Part shown: piece after piece, positions 17,410 through 24,626 of the stretch
Layout of the letters: each line of letters begins with the position of its first letter
How positions within the stretch are numbered: the stretch's first letter is position 1
NCBI RefSeq assembly: GCF_024298925.1
Contig: NZ_CP101283.1
Location: 1,426,001 to 1,490,000, forward strand
DNA length: 64,000 nucleotides
Direction: 5' to 3'
Source of the DNA: Phenylobacterium sp. LH3H17
GTDB lineage: Bacteria > Pseudomonadota > Alphaproteobacteria > Caulobacterales > Caulobacteraceae
Notes under the pieces: model-generated
What the model was told of the DNA's origin: nothing
The model's database searches: none
What the model saw: only the letters and a program-made list of their open reading frames with translations
Translations under genes and position numbers: made by a program

Positions 17410-17693
17410 GCGATGGCGTCGAACCGTCGGCTCTCTTCACCATTCGGTCGCACGTGTACGATGCACGCCACGCCGACCAAATCGAAGCGTTTGACGCCGC
17501 AGAGGCTCTGAATGGGGTCCGATTTCCGACCTTTATGCCTAACGGTCAGAAATGTCCGGTTGGCGCCATTTCCGGAAGTTAGGCACTCGCCCACAAGCGG
17601 ACTCTGAAGAGCAGCTGCTTTTGAGCAGGGCAGCAATGATCGAGTCCGACCCATGCCGACCATGCGGACCTTCAATACGGCCCGTCGTAGCGG

Positions 17694-18368
17694 TCAGCAC
17701 CAGCTGGCCTGTTCCGTCTGGCGCGCGCGCAGAAGTTCCTGGATGTTGGCGTCGAGGATCCTGAAGCCGACGTTGCCAAACAGCTTCTGCCGACCCTCGT
17801 TGAGCACGAAGCTTGGGCTGCCCTGGATGCCCATGGCGGCGGCGTCCTTATAGTCCGAGGCTAGGGCCGCGAAGGCGGCTCCATCGTCAATCAACGCCTC
17901 GATACGGCCGACGTCGACGCCGCAGCTCCGGCCGACCGCGCACTGGACCTCCCAGCGCGCGATATCCTGCGCCGACTCGAAAAATGCCCTACGCAGTCCG
18001 CGGACGGTTCTCTCATAGGTTTGCGGCGCACAGCCCCCGGCGGCCTCGTCCAGATGAACCGCCTTGAGGAGCAGATGTGCGCCTGTGGAGGAGGCGGGCC
18101 GCACGGTCAGCCAGATGTCCGGGTTCACCTGAACCTCGGGATAGTCTGAGGCGGCGCGCCGCAGATGTTCATTGAAGCCCGCGTATCCGCCCCTGTCGCC
18201 CCAGCCGTCGGCGATCTTGCGGGCGGTGTCGCCGAACACCGAGCAGAACCGGTATTCGAACCGGACCTGTTCGCCGTAGGTCGCCCTGGCCGCGTCCACG
18301 CGCAGCTCCGAAATATGCGCCCAAAGGCACAGCAGATCGGAGAAATAGACAATCGGCACCCGTTTCAC
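17694..18368 (-). CDS. DsbA-family thioredoxin-fold oxidoreductase, atypical active site
   Basis: 224 residues from GTG 18368, which has GGGAG seven bases upstream; an alternative ATG lies at 18407. The N terminus (VPIVYFSDLLCLWAH) is the DsbA/FrnE-like first strand and active-site helix, but only one Cys is present where a CxxC would be (Leu-Cys-Leu-Trp). Near the C terminus GIQGSPSFVLNEGRQKLFGN contains the cis-proline of the thioredoxin fold. A single-cysteine site favours a glutathione-transferase-like or isomerase reaction over disulfide formation. No signal peptide, so cytoplasmic. Next on the strand: the Spy/CpxP-like gene's promoter region. Confidence 0.75.
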   Translation of the reverse strand: MKRVPIVYFSDLLCLWAHISELRVDAARATYGEQVRFEYRFCSVFGDTARKIADGWGDRGGYAGFNEHLRRAASDYPEVQVNPDIWLTVRPASSTGAHLLLKAVHLDEAAGGCAPQTYERTVRGLRRAFFESAQDIARWEVQCAVGRSCGVDVGRIEALIDDGAAFAALASDYKDAAAMGIQGSPSFVLNEGRQKLFGNVGFRILDANIQELLRARQTEQASWC

Positions 18369-18483
18369 GCTCGATCTCCCAGCCGCCAACTCCTCAATGA
18401 TCCGCAAGACGGTTGCGCGGTGGAATATCCCATGAACAGCTGCCCGACGGAGCTGTGGCTGAATCAGGCCGAGGCTTCGCCGG

Positions 18484-19071
18484 TCACGGCATACCGCAAA
18501 GGCTTTTGTCGGCCATGAGGCGCTGCTCGGGAGTCAGGACGCCGTAGAGGCCCAGGACCGCCGTCCGAGAGTTGTGGAGCGCCTCGAGGTGCGCCTTCAT
18601 CATCGTTTCGTGGTGTGCGAGGCGTTCGGGGAGCGGCTTGGCCATCATCATCGCCATCATGCCGTCGCCGCCCGGCTTGGCGTCGGACTTCATAGGCATC
18701 GGCATGTCGCCGGGCTTCTTGGCCATCGGCATGGTCATGCCGGCGGGCATTGGGCGGGGATCGGCCTTCGCGGCCTCCGCAAAGGTGTTCCACGCTGTGA
18801 GCTGCCGGTCGGTGATGTTGAGCTCGGCCTTCAGACCTGACAGACGCGCCTCGGACAGGCCCATGCAATGCATAGGCGCCATCTCCATCATGCCCCCCTT
18901 CATCCCGCCTTTGGCCATCATGCCGCCCTTCGCGGCGGGCGTGGCGGGCGCGGCGGCCTGGTCAGGCGCGTGGCTGTGGTCGTGGGGTGGCGCGGGCTGT
19001 TCGGCGGCGTAGGCCGGGGCGCCCAACCCGAGGGCGGCGGCGAGCAGCAGGGACTTGAAGGACATGGGCAT
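18484..19071 (-). CDS. Spy/CpxP-like periplasmic Met/His-rich protein
   Basis: 195 residues with a signal peptide (LLLAAALGLGAPAYAA). The mature protein starts with a His-rich segment (PPHDHSHAPDQ), followed by many Met residues (KGGMMAKGGMKGGMMEM; later GDGMMAMMMAKPLPERLAHH). A helical core contains ELNITDRQLTAWNTFA and ends with an LTxxQ-type motif in GVLTPEQRLMADK. This matches Spy/CpxP and CnrR-type periplasmic chaperones or copper/metal sensors; the Met/His content suggests copper or silver handling. It stands alone without an RND or CusRS-type gene nearby. Confidence 0.75.
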   Translation of the reverse strand: MPMSFKSLLLAAALGLGAPAYAAEQPAPPHDHSHAPDQAAAPATPAAKGGMMAKGGMKGGMMEMAPMHCMGLSEARLSGLKAELNITDRQLTAWNTFAEAAKADPRPMPAGMTMPMAKKPGDMPMPMKSDAKPGGDGMMAMMMAKPLPERLAHHETMMKAHLEALHNSRTAVLGLYGVLTPEQRLMADKSLCGMP

Positions 19072-19528
19072 GGCGTTTGGCTTTCTGGATCAGGCAGATC
19101 CGATCAGCGCAGTATTCACCGACCTGTCCCCGGCATCCTTGATCTGCCACAAACACGTCGCCCCTTCTTAGGTTCCGGTCCCGTCCGATTGTCCGCTCCC
19201 CACCCTTCTCGGAACTCCGGAATGTCTGCTCGCAGGGGCTTGACGGAGAATTCCCCATACAAGGCCTTCCCCTACGGCCGGGCCAACGTCCCGGCCGACC
19301 CCTTCTGCAGGGACACCCCGCAACGCCCCGGGGAGCAGATGCGAGGTCCGAGGCCGATCGCGATTGGCGGCGCGCAAGCGGCGCTCGCGGTGCGCTACAC
19401 GTTCAGGTCGGGGTGATGCAGGGGGCGGCGGCTTCCGTCCGCGGCTCGCTGACGGCTCCAGGCCGACCGCGGCTGATCTGTCGCGACTCTACACACTCAG
19501 GCGCGGCGCTCCCCGTTTCGGACGCGAG
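19072..19528. other. Intergenic region with a truncated palindromic repeat
   Basis: About 460 bases with no convincing gene. Copy B of the three-hairpin repeat occupies 19261-19336. The remainder holds the promoter of the Spy-like gene and nothing else that I recognise. Confidence 0.4.
19261..19336 (+). repeat. Three-hairpin palindromic repeat, copy B (truncated)
   Basis: Corresponds to the first half of copy C. Half of stem 1 is present (AAGGCCTTCCCC), stem 2 is close to intact (GGCCGGG and CCCGGCC), and stem 3 has one mismatch (TGCAGGG/CCCCGCA). The tail of copies A and C is missing after GGGGAG. Confidence 0.65.
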
Positions 19529-19753
19529 TTACAGAAACTCCGACGAACCGGACGTCGCGTCGTCAAATGCGGAGCCTTTCCTTGCCGCATCGGCGGCCGC
19601 CTGAAGAAGGCCAACCGAGGCCTCAGCGGCTTCCACGGTGAGGGCGATGCAGATTCCGTCCGGACCTGTCAGAACGACGGCGCCGGGAACCGCCGTCACT
19701 TCCAGCGGCTCGGGGCAAGGGTCTTGGAGTGATCCCGCATGAGTCATCGCCAT
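19529..19753 (-). CDS. Small hypothetical protein
   Basis: 74 residues from ATG 19753, with another in-frame ATG two codons on. The core PLEVTAVPGAVVLTGPDGIC, then IALTVEAAEASVGLLQAAAD, reads as a strand-turn-strand-helix fold like a family of short Caulobacterales proteins in which a Gly-Pro-Asp-Gly turn is followed by an Ala-rich helix. The frame continues upstream into repeat copy C, which is not coding, so the start must lie downstream of 19904. Function unknown. Confidence 0.5.
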   Translation of the reverse strand: MAMTHAGSLQDPCPEPLEVTAVPGAVVLTGPDGICIALTVEAAEASVGLLQAAADAARKGSAFDDATSGSSEFL

Positions 19754-20255
19754 CCAATGAGTTTGCAGGGGCGACGTTCCAATGGCAGCGCAGGAATATG
19801 GGAAAGCCGTGGTGGAATCCGCGTCACAAGCCTTGCAGGTCAAGACGATTTGGTGGGAGCCCGCGCCGCTTAGGCCATGGCAGCTGACGCCGTCAGCCAG
19901 TGAGGGGAAGGCCTTCCCCTGCGGCCGGGCCAGGGTCCCGGCCGACCCCTTCTGCGGGGACACCCCGCAACGCCCCGTAGACGTCGGTGTCGAATGTTCC
20001 AATCCTTTGGGGCGGAGGGAGTCGGACGGTTAGCCTTGGGCGGGTAGGCGATCTTCAAAGGGTCCGCTCTGCGTCAGAGCGCGGAGCGTGGCCCACAAGC
20101 GATTGGCGGCTTTCGAGTCCCGTCGATGAGAGGGACTGGAACCGAGGGGCTCGGCACTACGGGTGACTCCCGCCGGACGCGCAAGGTCCCCTTGGGTGAG
20201 GAGTTCAAGCCGCCCTGCGGCGAGTGGAAGTTGATGCCAGCACGGAGGCCTTCTC
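19754..20255. other. Intergenic region with complete palindromic repeat
   Basis: About 500 bases. Copy C of the repeat fills 19904-20049. A further GTCCC/GGGAC inverted repeat lies near 20117-20136. The GTG start of the nitrilase-like gene closes the region. Confidence 0.45.
19904..20049 (+). repeat. Three-hairpin palindromic repeat, copy C (best preserved)
   Basis: Three successive perfect inverted repeats: GGGGAAGGCCTTCCCC (19904-19919); GGCCGGG and CCCGGCC across seven bases (19923-19943); TGCGGGG-ACA-CCCCGCA (19953-19969). A less structured tail (ACGTCGGTGTCGAATG, GGAGGGAGTCGGACGG, GGCGGGTAGG) is shared with copy A. All three copies in the window are intergenic and in the same orientation. 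It resembles a REP/BIME-like dispersed element. Confidence 0.75.
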
Positions 20256-22118
20256 GTGCAAGTTGCGCTGGCTCACAAACCGGATTTAGGTGCGTCAATG
20301 GACATTTCGCAGCTCGCCCGGACGATCTTTCCTCGCGGCTACATCACCTATCCCCAGTACAGACGCGCGATCGATGCGGCGCGACAGGGGCGCTCGCCCC
20401 AAATGCCATCCAGACGGCTTGACCTTCGCCAACCGCCCATACTTGCTGCCGACCTATTCGCTATTGCGGCGTCATTGCTCCTGAGGAGTGGAGCCTATCA
20501 TCACATTTCACCAGAGATCGGTGGCGTACCGGGCGCGCGAACGATCACTGTAAGCGAGGTCGAACGTGACCGGTGGATCATTGCTGGTGGCGACTGGCGC
20601 GGAGATGGTGAGCGCACGCTGTTGCCGCACCCAAAACCGCTTCTGGACGCATGGAAGGAGCTGTGGGCCAATCCGCTCGCTCCCGTATATAAGTCGATCC
20701 CCCTGTCAGGGGAGCCTCCCGCCTGGTGGCGACCGGCCCTCGCGCTGATGGCGATGGCCGACGAGGCCGCCCTCAACATTGGCTTCGACATCGGCACAGC
20801 GAAGTCAGCCCAGGCCGCATCGGCCGAGCTCGCGATGCGCGGTCTGATCAGTCGTGGTCATAAGGTGCAGACACTCTCTGCGGCGGACCCGGATCACGTC
20901 TGCGTTTTGCCCAAGAGCCGAACACCTCGCGTTGGATGCACCTTACGATCCCTGTCGCATCACCTCTCGCTCTTGCCGCCGCGAGGCCTGGCAAAGGCCT
21001 ACTGGGTGCCATCAGCGGCCCTTTCCCTGGAAGGGCCGGCCGAGAGTGCGTCGCCAGCCGCTTTCAACGTTGTGACGGTTCCGTTGCCTTTCCGGATCCG
21101 CGCTACGGCGTTCGGCGGCTCAGAAGCCGATCAACCGAACTGGGGTTGGTTTCGTGTCACTCCTCACTGGTGTCCGGGGAGTGACGAGAAATCTGTCGAT
21201 GAAGGAATGCCGGCCTTCTTGCGATTTCTGGACGCGGTCCTAGACCGCGCGGCCCGCGATGTGGGCGAGGTTCACTGTCTCGTCTTCCCCGAGCTCGCGT
21301 TGAGCCATAGGGCTTTCCTGAGCATTGCAGGCCACTTATCGCGCAGGGATGGGTTTGAACTCCTGGTTTCGGGGCTATTCGATGCGGCAGTTGATGGCGA
21401 GACGCCGCGCGAAGGCAATTTCGCCGCGATGGCGCAGTTCGCTCCCAATGGCGGACAAGACAAGACCTACACAACCTCAGTCCGGGAGAAGCATCACCGC
21501 TGGCGGCTAGACCGCAGTCAGATTGAGACCTATGCCCTCGGCGCGTCCTTAGACGCTAACCGGGGATGGTGGGAAAAGATCGATATTCTGAGCCGCAGTT
21601 TGGACATCTTCACCATCCGGGGCGAGGCCACTGTGACAACTCTCATTTGTGAAGACCTGGCGCGCCATGACCCCTGCCAGGAACTGGTTCGCGGGATCGG
21701 CCCTAACCTGCTGTTTGCCCTTCTAATGGACAGCGCGCAGCTCAAAGATCGCTGGTCCGGTCGGTACGCCACGGTTCTTGCGGATGATCCTGGATCCTCG
21801 GTGCTGACGTTCACGTCGCTGGGGCTCATAGAGCGGGCCAACGATACGGGTCAGTTCCCGAAGTCACGAAAGGTAGGTCTTTGGCGGGACGACTCTGGAA
21901 GGACCGTCGAGATCGATATGCCGGTGGACGCACAGGCCATGTGTCTGACCTTACAGCCCACCCCTTTGACCGAGCATACCCTCGACGGGCGCTCGGACCG
22001 GAACGTAGCGCAGTCTTGGCGGCTGACGGGGCTAAGTCCGGTCAGCATCGACACGTCCAGCTATGAAGCGAGCGTGGTTCTAGGCGGCCGATGGCCAGCC
22101 GAGGGATGGTCCGACTAA
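20256..22118 (+). CDS. Nitrilase-superfamily (C-N hydrolase-like) protein with long N-terminal domain
   Basis: 620 residues from GTG 20256, which has GGAGG with a seven-base spacer; an ATG at 20298 is the alternative. The C-terminal half fits the nitrilase fold with a complete Glu-Lys-Cys set: Glu346 in CLVFPELALS, Lys412 in SVREKHHRWRL, Cys465 in TTLICEDLAR. Residues 1-270 are a helical region (FPRGYITYPQYRRAIDAARQ, WWRPALALMAMADEAALNIG) that I do not recognise. Nitrilase domains occur in defence proteins such as class 1 defence-associated reverse transcriptases; here no reverse transcriptase is fused. It converges, with one base between stops, on the gene at 22120 beside the Pycsar operon. 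An immune role is inferred from position only. Confidence 0.7.
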   Translation: MQVALAHKPDLGASMDISQLARTIFPRGYITYPQYRRAIDAARQGRSPQMPSRRLDLRQPPILAADLFAIAASLLLRSGAYHHISPEIGGVPGARTITVSEVERDRWIIAGGDWRGDGERTLLPHPKPLLDAWKELWANPLAPVYKSIPLSGEPPAWWRPALALMAMADEAALNIGFDIGTAKSAQAASAELAMRGLISRGHKVQTLSAADPDHVCVLPKSRTPRVGCTLRSLSHHLSLLPPRGLAKAYWVPSAALSLEGPAESASPAAFNVVTVPLPFRIRATAFGGSEADQPNWGWFRVTPHWCPGSDEKSVDEGMPAFLRFLDAVLDRAARDVGEVHCLVFPELALSHRAFLSIAGHLSRRDGFELLVSGLFDAAVDGETPREGNFAAMAQFAPNGGQDKTYTTSVREKHHRWRLDRSQIETYALGASLDANRGWWEKIDILSRSLDIFTIRGEATVTTLICEDLARHDPCQELVRGIGPNLLFALLMDSAQLKDRWSGRYATVLADDPGSSVLTFTSLGLIERANDTGQFPKSRKVGLWRDDSGRTVEIDMPVDAQAMCLTLQPTPLTEHTLDGRSDRNVAQSWRLTGLSPVSIDTSSYEASVVLGGRWPAEGWSD

Positions 22119-22119
22119 G

Positions 22120-22674
22120 TCAGGCCGCGACCAGGTTCGGTTCCGCCTGGCGTTCGTCCTCGTCTGACTGCATGGGGAAGATAGTCAGCGCGACCTGAAC
22201 AGCTTCTGGATCGAGCGTGCGCGCCAGAGCGTCGTAGGAGCGCTTGTTCTCCTCAAGATAGCTCCGTCCGTATTCCAGCATACCCGGTCCTTCCAGAGCG
22301 TCTAAGAGTCCCGCCCTTGATAGCGCAAACCTAAGACCTCGCCTCAGGCACATCAAGCCTCGAAGCCACGGCACGTTGAGCATCATCATATGGGGCTCGT
22401 CGCTAAACAAACTGCTGACGAGTGCCGCAACCCGGCCAAAACCCACCAACGCAAGGCTAGGTTCAACCCAATCACGAGACGCTGCCAACGCTACAGCCGG
22501 CGCGCCGTACGGCGAAACGGATGCTCGGCGCCTGCCAACCAGGCGCGGGAGGCGAGGGACTGAGCAGGAGCCACGCTTACCCGGGCGCCGGTCACCGCTG
22601 CGGCGTCGTTCGCGGACGACCGCCAGCTCTTGGAGACGGCGTGCGCCCGGGTAGAGGCGCTGCCGGAGCGCCAT
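22120..22674 (-). CDS. Hypothetical protein downstream of the Pycsar-type operon
   Basis: Up to 184 residues. The first 70 are Arg-rich and may be untranslated. From about residue 68 the protein reads convincingly: DWVEPSLALVGFGRVAALVS, then LNVPWLRGLMCLRRGLRFAL, then a helical end (RSYLEENKRSYDALARTLDP). Lies 77 bases after the CNB-TIR gene on the same strand, so it could be the operon's last gene, and shares a convergent end with the nitrilase-like gene. Family not recognised; start uncertain. Confidence 0.45.
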   Translation of the reverse strand: MALRQRLYPGARRLQELAVVRERRRSGDRRPGKRGSCSVPRLPRLVGRRRASVSPYGAPAVALAASRDWVEPSLALVGFGRVAALVSSLFSDEPHMMMLNVPWLRGLMCLRRGLRFALSRAGLLDALEGPGMLEYGRSYLEENKRSYDALARTLDPEAVQVALTIFPMQSDEDERQAEPNLVAA

Positions 22675-22751
22675 GGCGGGGTGGAAACCCGTGGCGACTA
22701 AGGTTTCCGGTCGGGGTCAGCGCCAAGGCGCCTCGAGGTGGGCTCCCTCGG

Positions 22752-23666
22752 CTAACCGTTGTTGGCGCCATGCCGCTTGATGTGCTCCCGGAGCTTGTTG
22801 CAGGCCGGTCCCATCAGTCGGGCGTTCTCGCCGCCCTTCTCGAACTGGTAGGCGATTGTCGTGACCCCAGCGAGGTCGCTGGGCAACTTCAGGTCCTTTT
22901 CCCGCGGCTCCATGAGGATCGCGCGGGTCCGGCCAAGTCGGCCCATGAACAGGCCGAGTTCGAAGATGACGTTGTCGCGCGGGGCTGGCCAGTTCTCGGA
23001 TCGACTCTCGGTCACGTCGTCGGCATGGGCGATGGCGATCGCGAAGTCGGAATTGTCGACCGCGGCCTCGAGGTCGTCGAGGGTGTAGTTGGCGACCTTG
23101 AAGCAGCCCTCGTTCCAGAGTTCGACGCTGAAGGCGTCATGTTCGAACGCGTTTTCTAGGATTCGCGCGATTGGCAGCGCCTCCACCGAGCTGATGATGA
23201 ACACCCGCACCTTCTCGCGGAACGCCCCGATGGTGGTGTTCCGATGGAGGAGGCGTCGGGCGAGCTCCTGGGCGATCGCCTTGTAGACGAAGGGGTGGCG
23301 ACCGCCGATATCGGCGAAGGCCTCCTCTGAGAGCTTGACGACGACAACCGTTTCGTTGGCGATCACGGTCGCCGCCCGGGGTTGCGCCGACTGGATGGCG
23401 GCCATCTCGCCGACGTGGTCGCCAGGCCCGCGGACAGCCACCTGGCGGCCATTGACGACTACGTTGCAGGTTCCCGCCACAAGCAGGAAGACGTCGTTCG
23501 TCACATCTCCCTGTTCGATGATGACCGAGCCTGCGGGATACTCGACCAGCTCGCCTCGTTCGGCGACTTCGCTCACCAGGGTCTTCTCCGCCCCCAGCAG
23601 CTTCTGGCCCGCGAGGACCTCAAGTAGGCGCCGGCTCCCTTGGCCGCCTTGAAAACGTTCGATCAT
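22752..23666 (-). CDS. pycTIR: Pycsar-type effector: cyclic-nucleotide-binding domain fused to TIR-like NADase domain
   Basis: 304 residues. Residues about 20-130 are a CNB domain: VEYPAGSVIIEQGDVTNDVF, LLVAGTCNVVVNGRQ, and a phosphate-binding cassette GDHVGEMAAIQSAQPRAATV with Glu87 and Arg97. Residues about 152-295 are the CAP12/Pycsar TIR-like domain: KVRVFIISSVEALPIARILE, AVDNSDFAIAIAHADDV, APRDNVIFELGLFMGRLGR (candidate catalytic Glu236). In characterised PycTIR proteins cCMP or cUMP binding triggers NAD+ breakdown and abortive infection. The gene starts 27 bases after the E2-like gene, in one operon with the cyclase. Ligand identity cannot be read from sequence. Confidence 0.88.
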   Translation of the reverse strand: MIERFQGGQGSRRLLEVLAGQKLLGAEKTLVSEVAERGELVEYPAGSVIIEQGDVTNDVFLLVAGTCNVVVNGRQVAVRGPGDHVGEMAAIQSAQPRAATVIANETVVVVKLSEEAFADIGGRHPFVYKAIAQELARRLLHRNTTIGAFREKVRVFIISSVEALPIARILENAFEHDAFSVELWNEGCFKVANYTLDDLEAAVDNSDFAIAIAHADDVTESRSENWPAPRDNVIFELGLFMGRLGRTRAILMEPREKDLKLPSDLAGVTTIAYQFEKGGENARLMGPACNKLREHIKRHGANNG

Positions 23667-23693
23667 GATCTTCTCCGATAAGTCGTCGGCCTC

Positions 23694-24626
23694 TTAGAGG
23701 CCGCCAGCCTCCGCCGAGGGCCGCAGGGATGGGGTGGTCCGGTTCATCTGGCGACGTCTCGCCGCGGCCGTGGGGCGCCGCTCCGGCGGGTCAGCGCGTA
23801 GCCGTGGGGCAGGGGCGCTTCTTCGCCGGACGAGAGCCGGGGCCGCCCTTCCCGCCAGGGGGCAGCCGGCTACCGAGCCGCAGCAGGTGCGGTCCTTGAA
23901 GGTTCGCCAGAACGCCTCCTCGGCCTTCTGCCAATCCCACAGGGCCTTCGTTAGAGCCGCGGCCTCTCTCGCGTGAGCGCCGCACCAGCCCATCGGGCGC
24001 CCTGAGCCGCAGAGGCAGGCCTGTCGCCGCGTCGCGATGCGTTGGCCCTCGACCCACACCGACAGAATTCGGCGACCCTCGCGGCGCAGCTCCAGGAAGC
24101 GACCGGAGCCTCTGCGCGAGGTGATGGCGGTGAGCGCGCGCCGTTTGAGAGCCTCTTCAAAGGACGCCGTTAGTCCGCGAGCGGAGGCCTCGGCGATCAA
24201 TTGATGCCGGGCGGCGTCGCCGTGCGCCCAGGCGGAGTGGTTTGGCCATCGCCCGAGCCGCGTGGCGCGTTCCTGCAGGCGAAGATACTGCAGCAACGTG
24301 CCCCACCAGCGGACGGCGCTCTCCGTATCGGTGACCAGCAGCTGTTCGGCCGCCTGCCAGGTCATGCAGAAGGAGCCATCGTCATTGATGTGGCGCTCGG
24401 GGCAGAACGCCGGGAGGCGATCTGGCGCCTCCTCGCGCGCGGAAACCTGCGGCGCGCGGGCGTCGACCTTCAGCGTGTACCGCGCAATGAACCCATCGAC
24501 GCGCCGAAGCCGAAGGCCAAGCAGCAACTGGCCGTCAGCGCAGGCCAGCACCGAGGCCTCGTGCGCCTCGGCCTCGGCCGCGATCAGCTCTGCGGCGCCC
24601 AGGCGCGCATCATTTCGCCTGGGCAT
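23694..24626 (-). CDS. E2-like (ubiquitin-conjugating-fold) protein with SEC-C motif, in the Pycsar operon
   Basis: 310 residues from ATG 24626, which lies inside the 3' end of the cyclase gene (17-base overlap, translational coupling); the open frame upstream to 24887 is antiparallel noise. Residues about 25-130 look E2-like: RRVDGFIARYTLKVD, then CPERHINDDGSFCMTW, where His79 and Cys87 sit in the His-x-x-x-(D/P)DG-x-x-C arrangement of E2 active sites, then SAVRWWGTLLQYLRLQERAT as the following helix. Residues 204-218 (CLCGSGRPMGWCGAH) form a SEC-C-type zinc motif, and another Cys cluster follows (TCCGSVAGC). The last 50 residues are Arg/Pro-rich. The E2 call rests on motif pattern alone. 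It could modify or prime the cyclase, as E2 proteins do in some CBASS systems. Confidence 0.6.
   Translation of the reverse strand: MPRRNDARLGAAELIAAEAEAHEASVLACADGQLLLGLRLRRVDGFIARYTLKVDARAPQVSAREEAPDRLPAFCPERHINDDGSFCMTWQAAEQLLVTDTESAVRWWGTLLQYLRLQERATRLGRWPNHSAWAHGDAARHQLIAEASARGLTASFEEALKRRALTAITSRRGSGRFLELRREGRRILSVWVEGQRIATRRQACLCGSGRPMGWCGAHAREAAALTKALWDWQKAEEAFWRTFKDRTCCGSVAGCPLAGRAAPALVRRRSAPAPRLRADPPERRPTAAARRRQMNRTTPSLRPSAEAGGL

Noticed and set aside
17410..17693. Decayed gene after the second receiver protein
   Set aside because: A frame of about 55 codons is open, but it has no family resemblance or ribosome binding site.
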